A stretch of 40,147 bases of DNA from Lachnoclostridium sp. MSJ-17 (GCF_018918205.1 NZ_JAHLQB010000040.1:1-40147); one strand, 5' to 3'; shown: positions 15,726 to 23,485, counted from the first letter of the stretch. The notes: generated from the letters alone by a model not told the origin. Made by a program: numbers and translations.

Positions 15726-16466
15726 ATGGTTACCGCAATGCTTTTTGCCGGCGGGATAGGCGCGAGAATGAAGTCGTCCGATCTGCCGAAGCAGTTTCTG
15801 GAGGTGGGCGGAAAGCCTATTATCGTTCACACAATGGAGCATTTCTCGAGGCACCCGATGGTCGACGGCATTGTCATCGCCTGCAAGGAGGACTGGATAG
15901 AGTATCTTGTCGAGCTTATCGAGCGTTTTTCGGTCAAAAAGATCCGTTCGATCGTACCGGGCGGCGAGACGGGCTTTGCCTCGATCCATAACGGAGTTGT
16001 CGCGACCGCCGCGTTTTCCAAAGACCCCGGCGATATTATTCTTATCTGCGACGGAGTGCGTCCGATGCTCTCGGACAGGCTGATCTCCGATTGTATCACG
16101 GAAACGATAAAACACAAGACCGCCGTACCGGTCACCCCGAGCATCGATTCACTCCTTTACAGCACGGACGGAGAAAGCTGCAAAAAAAGCTATGACAGGA
16201 ATACAATGTACGTCACTCAGGCTCCGCAGGGGTACACCATGGAGCGCATTCTCTGGGCGCATGAGGAAGCGGAAAAGCGCGGCATAACCAACCCGATATC
16301 CTCGAGCGAGCTGTTTATCGAGCTGGGCGAGAGCGTACACCTGTTCAGAGGCGAGCGGTTCAACATCAAGGTCACGACTCCCGAGGATCTGGTTACTCTG
16401 CGCGCTCAGTTTTATTACGATAATTACAAGAAATTTGCCAAGGAAGAATTGAAGTATGGACTATAA
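15726..16466 (+). CDS. IspD/TarI-family cytidylyltransferase (paralogue 1)
   Basis: 246 residues from the ATG at 15726; the start in MVTAMLFAGGIGARM matches the family N-terminus, with AGGAAAGG upstream. The nucleotide-binding loop LFAGGIGARMKSSDLPKQF and the later ICDGVRP are those of IspD/TarI cytidylyltransferases, which couple CTP to a polyol or sugar phosphate. The usual VHDAARP motif is changed to ICDGVRP, unlike its paralogue at 17688. The QAPQGY motif is kept. It overlaps the SDR gene by 11 nt, so the two act as a pair. The substrate could be ribitol-5-P or a pentulose-5-P, as in CDP-arabinitol synthesis; this is inference from the neighbour. Confidence 0.85.
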   Translation: MVTAMLFAGGIGARMKSSDLPKQFLEVGGKPIIVHTMEHFSRHPMVDGIVIACKEDWIEYLVELIERFSVKKIRSIVPGGETGFASIHNGVVATAAFSKDPGDIILICDGVRPMLSDRLISDCITETIKHKTAVPVTPSIDSLLYSTDGESCKKSYDRNTMYVTQAPQGYTMERILWAHEEAEKRGITNPISSSELFIELGESVHLFRGERFNIKVTTPEDLVTLRAQFYYDNYKKFAKEELKYGL

Positions 16467-17541
16467 GGTTAAGGACTGTGTCCTTCAGAGTATTTACAGT
16501 GACGCTTTTGAAATTGCGAACGCGGATATCCCGTGGGACAAGCTTTCGGGCTCAACGGTGCTGATAACAGGCGGCGGCGGATTTATCGGCGGCTACCTCT
16601 GTCTTGCTCTGCTCACAAGAAACGATGAATACAACTCGGATATCCGTGTGATCGCTCTTGTCAGGAACGGCGAAAGAGCGCGGAAAAAATTCGGAGATCT
16701 GCTTGAACGCGATGATTTTTCGCTCTGCGTTCAGGACGTCAACGAGGAGATAAAAGCCCCGCGCGCGGATTATATCATTCACGCGGCTAGTCAGGCGAGC
16801 AATATCCAGTTTGAAAACGACCCCGTAGGCACGATAACCGCCAACCTCACCGGCACCGCCAACGTTCTTGACTACGCGAAAAAGAGCGGAGCGAAGTCGA
16901 CTCTGATCGTCTCAAGCCTCAAGGTTTACGGCGTGATTTACGGCAGTCAGGAGAAAATCACCGAGGACGACAGCGGATATATCGATTTCACCTCATACAA
17001 GAACTGCTACGCCATGGGCAAGCGCGCTTCCGAGACGCTCGCCGCGAGCTACTGCCGCGAGTACGGAATGAACGTAAAGCTCGCTAGACCCGCCTATATT
17101 TACGGAGCGGCGTCGCTTGACGACGACAGGGTATGGGCGCAGTTTATCGCGAATGTCGTAAGAGGTCAGGATATCCTGCTCAAGAGCAACGGAGCCGCCA
17201 ACCGTTCCTTCTGCTACGTCACCGACACGGCGACGGGACTTCTGACGATTCTGCTTAAAGGCGAAAACGCCCTGCCATACAATATTTCCTGCGAGCTGTC
17301 CGACACGACGATACGCGGCTTTGCGAAGGCGGCATGCGCGGCGTTTCCCGAGAGGAATATAAGCCTGAAATTTGCAAATCCCGGGGACGAGCGAGAGCCG
17401 GAAAATCTTCCTTCTCCGCTCAGGCAGGTGCCCGAAATCCTCGACAATAAAAGGCTGAAATCGCTCGGATGGGAGCCGAAGGTGTCGCTTACAGAGGGAA
17501 TTAAAAGGGCAGTTGCTGTATTAGAGGAGCAAACAAAGTAG
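16456..17541 (+). CDS. NAD-dependent epimerase/dehydratase (extended SDR)
   Basis: 361 residues. The Rossmann motif GGGGFIGG lies near residue 40 (VLITGGGGFIGGYL), the catalytic YxxxK is YAMGK in the KNCYAMGKRASE stretch, and HAASQAS and RPAYIYGA mark the substrate-side loops of nucleotide-sugar epimerase/dehydratase proteins. Its start overlaps the upstream cytidylyltransferase by 11 nt, so the enzyme most likely acts on the nucleotide-linked product made there. By analogy with the cytidylyltransferase plus reductase pair of CDP-D-arabinitol biosynthesis in pneumococcal capsules, it may reduce a CDP-pentulose. UDP- or CDP-sugar epimerisation is the alternative. Confidence 0.85.
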   Translation: MDYKVKDCVLQSIYSDAFEIANADIPWDKLSGSTVLITGGGGFIGGYLCLALLTRNDEYNSDIRVIALVRNGERARKKFGDLLERDDFSLCVQDVNEEIKAPRADYIIHAASQASNIQFENDPVGTITANLTGTANVLDYAKKSGAKSTLIVSSLKVYGVIYGSQEKITEDDSGYIDFTSYKNCYAMGKRASETLAASYCREYGMNVKLARPAYIYGAASLDDDRVWAQFIANVVRGQDILLKSNGAANRSFCYVTDTATGLLTILLKGENALPYNISCELSDTTIRGFAKAACAAFPERNISLKFANPGDEREPENLPSPLRQVPEILDNKRLKSLGWEPKVSLTEGIKRAVAVLEEQTK

Positions 17542-17578
17542 TAATTTCGTCTATTATCTACAATCTGTTGTGTTCTTG

Positions 17579-17608
17579 TTGACAAGGGCACAAAATATGT
17601 GATATTAT
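17579..17608 (+). promoter_or_regulatory. Promoter of the second polyol-phosphate unit
   Basis: TTGACA (17579-17584), 18-bp spacer, TATTAT (17603-17608), 80 bp upstream of the next start codon. It splits the locus into two transcription units. Confidence 0.75.
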
Positions 17609-17687
17609 ACAATAGTATGGATAAACTGTTTATTATCCGTTTCAGCAGGATAATAAGCTTTAGCCTGTTTTGAAAATGGGGGAAAGT

Positions 17688-18383
17688 ATGAATACCGCTA
17701 TAATTCTCGCGGGCGGAGTCGGCAGCCGCATGGGCGTCGACAGACCGAAGCAGTTTTTGATGGTAGAGGAAAAACCGATAATTTCATATTGCTTTGATAT
17801 TTTCCAGAAGCACGATGAAATCGACGCCATGGTCGTTGTTGTCAGCGAGCAGTGGCAGGGATTTGTCGAGGAATACGCCGCAAAGTACGGCGTTGACAAG
17901 ATTTGCGGATACGCTCCGGCGGGCAAGTCGCGTCAGCATTCCATATATAACGGCCTCAAGTGCATCGCTCAGAACGCCCCGGACACCGATATCGTAATCG
18001 TCCACGACGCGGCGCGTCCGCTCGTTTCCGACAGAATCATCTCGGACTGCGTCAAGGGCGCGACGGATTATGACGGCGCGATGCCTGTTATCACCGTCAA
18101 GGACACTGTTTACCAGAGCGCCGACGGCGAAAAAATCGACTGCCTCTTAAAGCGCAGCGAGTTATTCGCGGGACAGGCTCCCGAGAGCTTCAAGTTCAAA
18201 AAATACTATCGGATACATAACGAGGTCAGCGACGAGGAGATCGGCGCTACTGCGGGCAGCAGCGAGATCGCTTACCGCCACGGAATGGAGATCCGCATGG
18301 TAAAGGGCAGCGAGCGCAACCTCAAAATCACCACGATAGAAGATTTGGAAACCTTTGAAACGATACTGAAAGGCGGCAACTGA
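17688..18383 (+). CDS. D-ribitol-5-phosphate cytidylyltransferase-like (TarI/IspD)
   Basis: 231 residues from the ATG at 17688 (GGGGGAAAG 1-9 nt upstream; an in-frame ATG six codons earlier is less likely). Motifs in order are the CTP-binding loop ILAGGVGSRMGVDRPKQF, the ribose/phosphate-binding VHDAARPLVSD, the VKDTVY segment and GQAPESF. IspD and TarI share these. The next gene is a TarJ-like dehydrogenase and a CDP-polyol phosphotransferase follows, so TarI (CTP + ribitol-5-P to CDP-ribitol) is the better reading than isoprenoid IspD. It is the first gene of a four-gene run with 1-20 nt gaps. Confidence 0.87.
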   Translation: MNTAIILAGGVGSRMGVDRPKQFLMVEEKPIISYCFDIFQKHDEIDAMVVVVSEQWQGFVEEYAAKYGVDKICGYAPAGKSRQHSIYNGLKCIAQNAPDTDIVIVHDAARPLVSDRIISDCVKGATDYDGAMPVITVKDTVYQSADGEKIDCLLKRSELFAGQAPESFKFKKYYRIHNEVSDEEIGATAGSSEIAYRHGMEIRMVKGSERNLKITTIEDLETFETILKGGN

Positions 18384-18384
18384 T

Positions 18385-19434
18385 ATGGATACTATGAAGG
18401 CGAGAGTATTAAGAGCTGTCGGCAATCTCGAGTACTGCGATTATCCTATGCCCGAGGTCAAGCCCGACGAGGTGCTTTTCCGCGTAAAGGCGTGCGGAAT
18501 CTGCGGCTCGGATATCCCCAGAATTTTTGTGAACGGCACCTACCACTTTCCGACTATCCCCGGACATGAGTTCTCCGGTGAGGTAGCGGGCGTAGGCGAC
18601 GAGAAATACAAGGACTTAATCGGCACGAGAGCCACTGTTTTTCCGCTGATTCCCTGCAAGACCTGCGAGAACTGCAATAACGGCGACTACGAGATGTGCA
18701 AGAGCTACGACTATCTCGGTTCGCGCAGCGACGGAGCCTTCGCCGAGTACGTGAGAGTTCCGGTCTGGAACCTCGTTCCCATTCCCGACAGCCTTTCCTT
18801 TGAGGAAGCCGCTATGACCGAGCCCTGCGCTGTTGCGCTTCACGCGCTCAGACGCGCTCAGATCGAGGTAGGCGACAATGTAGTTATCTTCGGACCCGGC
18901 ACCATCGGCATGCTTATCGCTCAGTGGGCGAGAGCATGGGGCGCGAGAGTCCTTCTCGTCGGCACCGACGTAAATAACTGGGATTTCATCGAGAGCATGG
19001 GCTTCACCGAATACTGCAACTCCTCCAAGGAGGACGCGATCGAGTGGGTAAAGAAGATGACCGGCGGCGTAGGCGCAGATATCGCTATCGAAGCGGTCGG
19101 AATCGCACTCACAGCCTGCAACTGTCTTGAGGCTGCGGCTTCGGGCGGCAAGGTTATCTTTGTCGGCAACCCTCACGGGGATTTCACCTTCCCGCAGAAC
19201 ACCTACTGGCAGATTCTCAGAAAGCAGCTTTCGATCTTCGGAACATGGAACTCAGCCTACAGTGATACCCACAAGAGCGACTGGAACCTTGTCGTTGACG
19301 CTATGGCTAAGGGCATGATTGACGCCAAGAAGCTCATCACACATAAATTTGACCTTGAAACCATGGATAAGGGTCTTGATATCATGAAGAACAACACAGA
19401 GTTCTTCGCCAAAATCATGGTTGTGAATCAATAA
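18385..19434 (+). CDS. Zinc-dependent dehydrogenase, TarJ-like
   Basis: 349 residues of the medium-chain dehydrogenase family. The catalytic zinc site is ACGICGSD plus GHEF, and the structural zinc site is CKTCENCNNGDYEMC (four Cys). The Rossmann motif is VVIFGPGTIGMLIAQ. The sequence is most like galactitol-1-phosphate or ribulose-5-phosphate dehydrogenases. Between a TarI-like and a TarL-like gene the natural role is TarJ: NADPH reduction of D-ribulose-5-P to D-ribitol-5-P. It begins 1 nt after the cytidylyltransferase stop and is translationally coupled. Sorbitol or galactitol phosphate oxidation is the alternative substrate class. Confidence 0.85.
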   Translation: MDTMKARVLRAVGNLEYCDYPMPEVKPDEVLFRVKACGICGSDIPRIFVNGTYHFPTIPGHEFSGEVAGVGDEKYKDLIGTRATVFPLIPCKTCENCNNGDYEMCKSYDYLGSRSDGAFAEYVRVPVWNLVPIPDSLSFEEAAMTEPCAVALHALRRAQIEVGDNVVIFGPGTIGMLIAQWARAWGARVLLVGTDVNNWDFIESMGFTEYCNSSKEDAIEWVKKMTGGVGADIAIEAVGIALTACNCLEAAASGGKVIFVGNPHGDFTFPQNTYWQILRKQLSIFGTWNSAYSDTHKSDWNLVVDAMAKGMIDAKKLITHKFDLETMDKGLDIMKNNTEFFAKIMVVNQ

Positions 19435-19446
19435 AGAGGTATTGAT

Positions 19447-20112
19447 ATGAAAGGAATGTTATCGCCTTCTCTGATGTGTGCCGACGCGCTTAATTTACAG
19501 TCGGAGATAGAGGTGCTTGACAAGCTCGGCGTTGAATATATCCACCTTGATTTCATGGACAATCACTTTGTTCCGAATATCACTCTGAGCGCCGATCTGA
19601 TAAAGGCGGTCAAGGGCGTGCTTGTAAATATGAAGCGCGATATCCACATCATGGCATATAATCCCGCACAGTATTTTGATACGATGGATATCGGACAGGG
19701 CGACATTGTCGCGGTGCACTACGAAGCCTGCGACAATCTTCACGAGGTTCTCGCTGAAATCAGACAGAGAGGCGCGAGTCCTTTTGTCGCGATCAGTCCC
19801 GACACCGCGCCCGAAGTTCTCGCGGATTATCTTGACGAGCTCGACGGCGTAATCGTAATGACGGTTTATCCGGGCTTTGCGGGACGTCCTATTGTCGAGG
19901 GCAGCTTTGACAAGATCAAGGCGGTGCGCAAGCTCCTCGACAGCAGGAGAGAGGGCATTCTGCTTGAGGTCGACGGACACGTCAGCTGGGATCTGTGTCA
20001 GAAGATGCGCGCTTGCGGCGGCGATATGTTCGTCGCGGGTTCTTCCTCGCTGTACCAGAAGGGGCTCGACCTTGAACAAGCCGTTGAACGCATGAGAGCT
20101 TTGATTTCTTAA
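19447..20112 (+). CDS. Ribulose-phosphate 3-epimerase-like protein
   Basis: 221 residues, (beta/alpha)8 fold typical of Rpe: LSPSLMCAD, the metal-site EYIHLDFMDNHFVPN, and VMTVYPGFAGR (VNPGFGGQ in standard Rpe). Two sites are unusual: the DIHLMVENP motif is DIHIMAYNP, and the C-terminal VDGGI is VDGHVSWD. So it is a diverged paralogue rather than the housekeeping pentose-phosphate enzyme. In this operon it probably interconverts xylulose-5-P and ribulose-5-P to feed the dehydrogenase, or acts on a related phosphorylated sugar. It starts 12 nt after the upstream stop, with AGAGG as ribosome binding site. Confidence 0.85.
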   Translation: MKGMLSPSLMCADALNLQSEIEVLDKLGVEYIHLDFMDNHFVPNITLSADLIKAVKGVLVNMKRDIHIMAYNPAQYFDTMDIGQGDIVAVHYEACDNLHEVLAEIRQRGASPFVAISPDTAPEVLADYLDELDGVIVMTVYPGFAGRPIVEGSFDKIKAVRKLLDSRREGILLEVDGHVSWDLCQKMRACGGDMFVAGSSSLYQKGLDLEQAVERMRALIS

Positions 20113-20132
20113 AAAGTATTAGGGGTGTATTT

Positions 20133-21908
20133 GTGGTTTATCAGATTGAAGTAAAAGAGTTGACGATTGTCAAGAACAAAATGACTCTTACGATAATGGG
20201 TACTATTTCTGACCCTACGATCAATTCGCATTTTCTTTCAAATCCCAAGCTGGTGCTGCATTTTAATAACGGCAAAGAGGACAGACGTATTCCGTTTGTC
20301 CTTTCGAATGTAACCCACATTGACGGAAAATGCTTTTTCTCAGGCAGATATACATACCGTCTCGACCTGCTTTTCTGGAAGACGAGAAAGGAATGCCTGC
20401 CGTTTGAAATGTTCCTCAATCTCGGCTTTGCCGATTTTTATGAGGAAAAAATTCCTGTTGACCTGACTCCGGAGCTTTCGGAATCCGATAACAGAAATTT
20501 CAAGTATACCATTCACGGAAACAAAATCGAGTTTACTCCGGACAGAAGAAAAATCTATCATAATCCGGTAGCGAAATTCTTCGTAAAATTCTTTAACGGA
20601 ATTATAAAGACCGTTCTCTTTATCCTCTCGCTGGCGCTTATTCCGTTCTTTATCCTCGAGGCGCTTCTGCGCATGACGGGTATTATGAACCTTCCTGCGC
20701 GTTTTAACGACGAGAACCCGATCAAGAGATTCATAGCATACATCTTCTGGCGCTTCTCGAGAGTATCGACTACCGACCTCTCTGTATGGAAGGTCAAGAG
20801 GTGGATTTTCAGAAGGTGCTTCGGCTTCTACAAGACCTTCTTCAAGGTTCAGGACAAGAAGATTTCGTTCATCTCGCTTCGCCGCGACGATCTGTCGGGC
20901 AACTTCGCGTTTGTTTACGACAAGCTCAAGAACGACGACAGCCTTGACATCAATTTTATTCTCAACGATCACACCATAGCCTACATGTCCTTCAAGGAGA
21001 TCCGCGCGTTCACAAAGGCTTGCGCGACAAGTAAGGTTGTTGTGCTCGACGAGTTCACACCTCAGATACACTACATTGATCTGAGGGACGATACAAAGCT
21101 GATTCAGCTCTGGCACGCCTGCGGCGCGTTCAAGACCTTCGGCTTTACCCGACTTTCAAAGCCCAAGGGTTCTCCGCAGCCCACAAGGAACCACAGAAGC
21201 TACGACTTCGTTACCGTCAGCTCCACATACTGCAAGAAATGCCACTCCGAGGGCTTCGGTATCGCCACCGACAACGTCGTGGCTACGGGTATTCCGAGAA
21301 CAGACGTATTCTTTGACGAGAATTACAAGGCGGCTGCCCGCAAGAAGTTCTACGACGCTCATCCGACCTTCAAGGGCAAGAAAATCATTCTTTTTGCGCC
21401 GACCTTCCGCGGCATGGTCAAGGAGACGGCGTTCTATCCTACAGAGATGTTCGATATCAACGAGGTATGCTCCAAGATACCCGACGACTACGCGATCATC
21501 ATCAAGCATCATCCCTTTGTCAACGACGTTCAGCCGATTCCCGACCGCTACAAGGACAGGGTGATCGACCTCTCGGCGGACAACGAGCTCAACGATCTGC
21601 TCTTTGTCACCAACGTCATCATCACCGACTACTCATCGCTCGTATTTGAGGCGTCGCTGATCGACATTCCGATGATTTTCTACGTATTCGACCTTGAGAA
21701 ATACATCAACGAGCGCGATTTCTATTTTGATTTCAAGCTTTACGCGCCCGGCAAGATTGTTTATTCAACAGAACAGCTTATCGATTCTATTAAAAACGAG
21801 GATTACTGCACAGAGAAGATCAAGCCGTTTGCCGACATGTTCTTCGATTACCGCGACGGCAGATCCACGCAGAGGGTAGTAAAGCTGATTTACGACAATC
21901 TCAAATAA
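20133..21908 (+). CDS. CDP-polyol phosphotransferase (TarL/TagF-like)
   Basis: 591 residues from a GTG start (AGGGG 9 nt upstream). The N-terminal 150 residues are a beta-rich region (DPTINSHFLSNPKL...). A hydrophobic segment with basic flanks (FFNGIIKTVLFILSLALIPFFIL) probably anchors it to the membrane. The C-terminal half is a CDP-glycerol/CDP-ribitol glycerophosphotransferase domain (PF04464 type): LIQLWHACGAFKTFGF, ATGIPRTDVFF, ILFAPTFRG, IIIKHHPFV and IITDYSSLVFEASLIDIPMIFY. The family polymerises teichoic-acid-like polyol-phosphate chains on a lipid carrier. Closing the operon, it is the likely polymerase for the CDP-polyol made upstream. Confidence 0.9.
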   Translation: MVYQIEVKELTIVKNKMTLTIMGTISDPTINSHFLSNPKLVLHFNNGKEDRRIPFVLSNVTHIDGKCFFSGRYTYRLDLLFWKTRKECLPFEMFLNLGFADFYEEKIPVDLTPELSESDNRNFKYTIHGNKIEFTPDRRKIYHNPVAKFFVKFFNGIIKTVLFILSLALIPFFILEALLRMTGIMNLPARFNDENPIKRFIAYIFWRFSRVSTTDLSVWKVKRWIFRRCFGFYKTFFKVQDKKISFISLRRDDLSGNFAFVYDKLKNDDSLDINFILNDHTIAYMSFKEIRAFTKACATSKVVVLDEFTPQIHYIDLRDDTKLIQLWHACGAFKTFGFTRLSKPKGSPQPTRNHRSYDFVTVSSTYCKKCHSEGFGIATDNVVATGIPRTDVFFDENYKAAARKKFYDAHPTFKGKKIILFAPTFRGMVKETAFYPTEMFDINEVCSKIPDDYAIIIKHHPFVNDVQPIPDRYKDRVIDLSADNELNDLLFVTNVIITDYSSLVFEASLIDIPMIFYVFDLEKYINERDFYFDFKLYAPGKIVYSTEQLIDSIKNEDYCTEKIKPFADMFFDYRDGRSTQRVVKLIYDNLK

Positions 21909-21922
21909 TTTTCGAAAACCTA

Positions 21923-21951
21923 TTGACAAAATTGGCGGTATTTAGTATAAT
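21923..21951 (+). promoter_or_regulatory. Consensus promoter of the tRNA array
   Basis: Perfect TTGACA (21923-21928) and TATAAT (21946-21951) with a 17-bp spacer, 26 bp upstream of tRNA-Arg. Confidence 0.9.
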
Positions 21952-21976
21952 GTAAAGGCTGATGAAAATCAGATAC

Positions 21977-22053
21977 GCGCCAATAGCTCAGCTGGATAGA
22001 GCAACTGCCTTCTAAGCAGTAGGTCAGGGGTTCGAGTCCCTTTTGGCGCGCCA
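21977..22053 (+). tRNA. tRNA-Arg (TCT)
   Basis: A 77-nt cloverleaf. Acceptor GCGCCAA pairs with TTGGCGC, anticodon loop CTTCTAA gives TCT (reads AGA), T-arm GGTTCGAGTCC, encoded CCA. Confidence 0.97.
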
Positions 22054-22096
22054 ACAGCGCCAAGTATCATTACTTTCGGCGCGCCAATAGCGCCAA
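22045..22096 (+). repeat. Direct repeat of the tRNA-Arg 3' end
   Basis: The last bases of tRNA-Arg and the following 10 bp (22045-22063) recur with one change at 22078-22096, 33 bp downstream. The second copy also reads GCGCCAATAG, identical to the first ten bases of the tRNA. This is probably debris of a tandem tRNA-Arg duplication or a target-site duplication. A separate hairpin, GCACCAAA/TTTGGTGC at 22112-22131, precedes tRNA-His. Confidence 0.6.
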
Positions 22097-22137
22097 AAGG
22101 CGCAACAAGTGGCACCAAAGGATTTTGGTGCATACAT

Positions 22138-22215
22138 GGTGGGATTAGCGTAGTTGGTTAACGCGCCAGTTTGTGGCACTGGAGACCGACGGTTCGAATC
22201 CGTCATTCCACCCCA
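22138..22215 (+). tRNA. tRNA-His (GTG)
   Basis: A 78-nt gene counting the G-1 that pairs with the discriminator C, the tRNA-His hallmark. Acceptor GTGGGAT pairs with ATTCCAC, anticodon loop TTGTGGC gives GTG, encoded CCA. Confidence 0.96.
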
Positions 22216-22218
22216 CTT

Positions 22219-22294
22219 GACTCATTAGCTCAGTTGGCAGAGCACTTGACTTTTAATCAAGGTGTCCGGAGTTCGAATCTCCGATGGGTCACCA
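22219..22294 (+). tRNA. tRNA-Lys (TTT)
   Basis: A 76-nt cloverleaf, acceptor GACTCAT pairing with ATGGGTC (one G-U), anticodon loop CTTTTAA gives TTT, encoded CCA, 3 nt after tRNA-His. Confidence 0.97.
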
Positions 22295-22296
22295 AT

Positions 22297-22320
22297 GCCG
22301 CACAAGGAAACTTGGGCGGC
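22297..22320 (+). terminator. Terminator after tRNA-Lys
   Basis: GCCGC and CAAG pair with CTTG and GCGGC around a GAAA tetraloop, with one A-G internal mismatch, followed by TTTGTTTTT. tRNA-Gln beyond it would depend on read-through or a weak promoter. Confidence 0.75.
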
Positions 22321-22363
22321 TTTGTTTTTAGTCAGATCTCTGCCAAACGAGTAAAATACAAAT

Positions 22364-22438
22364 TGGGCTGTCGCCAAGCGGTAAGGCAACGGACTTTGAC
22401 TCCGTCATCCGTGGGTTCGAATCCCGCCAGCCCAGCCA
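22364..22438 (+). tRNA. tRNA-Gln (TTG)
   Basis: A 75-nt cloverleaf. Acceptor TGGGCTG pairs with CAGCCCA, anticodon loop CTTTGAC gives TTG (reads CAA), encoded CCA. Confidence 0.97.
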
Positions 22439-22471
22439 TCATGCGAGCACAAAAAAGATATTGTGCCGAAA

Positions 22472-22492
22472 AAGCCCGATTTTATCGGGCTT
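22472..22492 (+). terminator. Terminator after tRNA-Gln
   Basis: AAGCCCGAT pairs with ATCGGGCTT around a TTT loop, followed by TTTT. Confidence 0.88.
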
Positions 22493-22559
22493 TTTTGCTG
22501 TCCGAACCGTGGTTTTAGAAGGTGCCGAATCGTAGATATTTTTCGCCGATTTTTTAGTT

Positions 22560-22580
22560 TGGCGGGATTCGAACCCACGG
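22560..22580 (-). other. Orphan tRNA T-arm, inverted copy of the tRNA-Gln T-arm
   Basis: Read on the minus strand, these 21 bases match the T-arm region of tRNA-Gln (22409-22429) exactly, in opposite orientation. No acceptor stem or CCA follows on the minus strand, so it is not a functional tRNA. The surrounding ~120 bp (22493-22613) holds no gene. Confidence 0.75.
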
Positions 22581-22613
22581 GGAGCGCTAAAAGAAGTAAA
22601 TATTTAGCTATAG

Positions 22614-22646
22614 GCGGGTAAGAGATATCAGAAATCTTTTACCCGC
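22614..22646 (+). terminator. Strong terminator with no obvious upstream gene
   Basis: A 13-bp stem (GCGGGTAAGAGAT with one G-U) and TTTTTGTTTT tail, over 150 bp beyond the tRNA-Gln terminator. Either it backs up that terminator or it ends a small unannotated transcript in 22493-22613. Confidence 0.75.
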
Positions 22647-22706
22647 TTTTTGTTTTGCTCAACTCTGGCAAATGAGTGAGAATCAAACATTAAAAAACTA
22701 ATAAGT

Positions 22707-22817
22707 AACGCCGAACCCGCCGTTGAAGAAAGGTTTGTAAAATACAAATCTTTCCGAAGGCGGAGATAGCGTCCACCGACGCCCAATCGTTTAGGAATAA
22801 GCGGTTGGGCTTTTTTT
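22707..22817 (+). promoter_or_regulatory. Structured 5' leader with terminator (attenuator-like)
   Basis: CCGCC (22717-22721) pairs with GGCGG (22759-22763), enclosing an 11-bp hairpin (22728-22738 with 22744-22754). A terminator hairpin, GCCCAATCG with CGGTTGGGC (22781-22810) plus seven T, lies 36 bp before the next start codon. GGCG of the first stem can instead pair with CGCC at 22780-22783, which would break the terminator, so the two folds are mutually exclusive. No known riboswitch class is recognised. Confidence 0.55.
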
Positions 22818-22852
22818 ATTTATCAAAAAAACTTTAAAGGAGACAAAACCAA

Positions 22853-23485
22853 TTGAAACATTTTTTAATCATCAACGGTCGGATCGTTCCGGCTAAGTTT
22901 GTACCGCGCAAGATTGCGGTCAAAAAATCCATTGACAGCGAGGAATCTTCAAACTGTAAATTTGAAGAACCGTTTTGCTCTGATGCTGATGAGGACGAGG
23001 TATTCCTTTCCAACGTCAGCTTCAGCCTTATTCTAAAAATGCTCTGTATCTACAGCAGCAACCACAGCTTCAACCAAAGATTAAGAATGATGGGAGAATC
23101 GACAATGAAAGACGGATTCATGAACAAGTACCACAAGAGCTGCTTCGATCAGACGACAGCGAATATCGACAGGAGCAATAACGTCCTGATGGCTGCGGTA
23201 TATCTGCTGACGGCTGATTTCAGGCTGTGGAAGCAGACGAAAAATCACGTTGAGAAGAATAGGATCTGTTTCGGCAGGTTCAAGCCCGTCAACTGTACTG
23301 AAACCGGCTACACCGTTTACAGCGCGGCGAAGGACATCTATCTCGGCACCAAGCATTTCACGCTCAGCGACCTCGCGGATAAACACCTGATACCGCCGAA
23401 GCTGTTCGAGGTGATCTGCACAGCGATGACAATCAAGCGGTACGGCGTTAAGGTGCTCGACCGAGCGAAAGAGGTTGCGGCATGA
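22853..23485 (+). CDS. Hypothetical protein behind the attenuator
   Basis: 210 residues from a TTG start (AAAGGAG 10 nt upstream). The N-terminus is short and hydrophobic-basic (MKHFLIINGRIVPAKFVPRK), then an acidic stretch. The main part is soluble and helical (FMNKYHKSCFDQTTANIDRSNNVLMAAVYLLTADFRLWKQTKNH). No enzyme motif or known domain is recognised. The next gene overlaps it by ATGA, so the two are coupled. The cassette sits between the tRNA-Gln debris and a shared terminator, in the position of a small genomic island. The sequence style is like plasmid or mobile-element hypotheticals of gut Clostridia. Confidence 0.7.
   Translation: MKHFLIINGRIVPAKFVPRKIAVKKSIDSEESSNCKFEEPFCSDADEDEVFLSNVSFSLILKMLCIYSSNHSFNQRLRMMGESTMKDGFMNKYHKSCFDQTTANIDRSNNVLMAAVYLLTADFRLWKQTKNHVEKNRICFGRFKPVNCTETGYTVYSAAKDIYLGTKHFTLSDLADKHLIPPKLFEVICTAMTIKRYGVKVLDRAKEVAA

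Noticed and set aside
17688-18383. Housekeeping IspD of the isoprenoid pathway
   Set aside because: Motifs are compatible, but the TarJ-like, Rpe-like and TarL-like neighbours make the polyol-phosphate role more likely. IspD cannot be excluded without a second copy in the genome.
21955-21976. CTGATGA-like string before tRNA-Arg, suggestive of a hammerhead ribozyme
   Set aside because: The needed GAAA core and three stems are absent. The string lies in the normal leader of the tRNA transcript.
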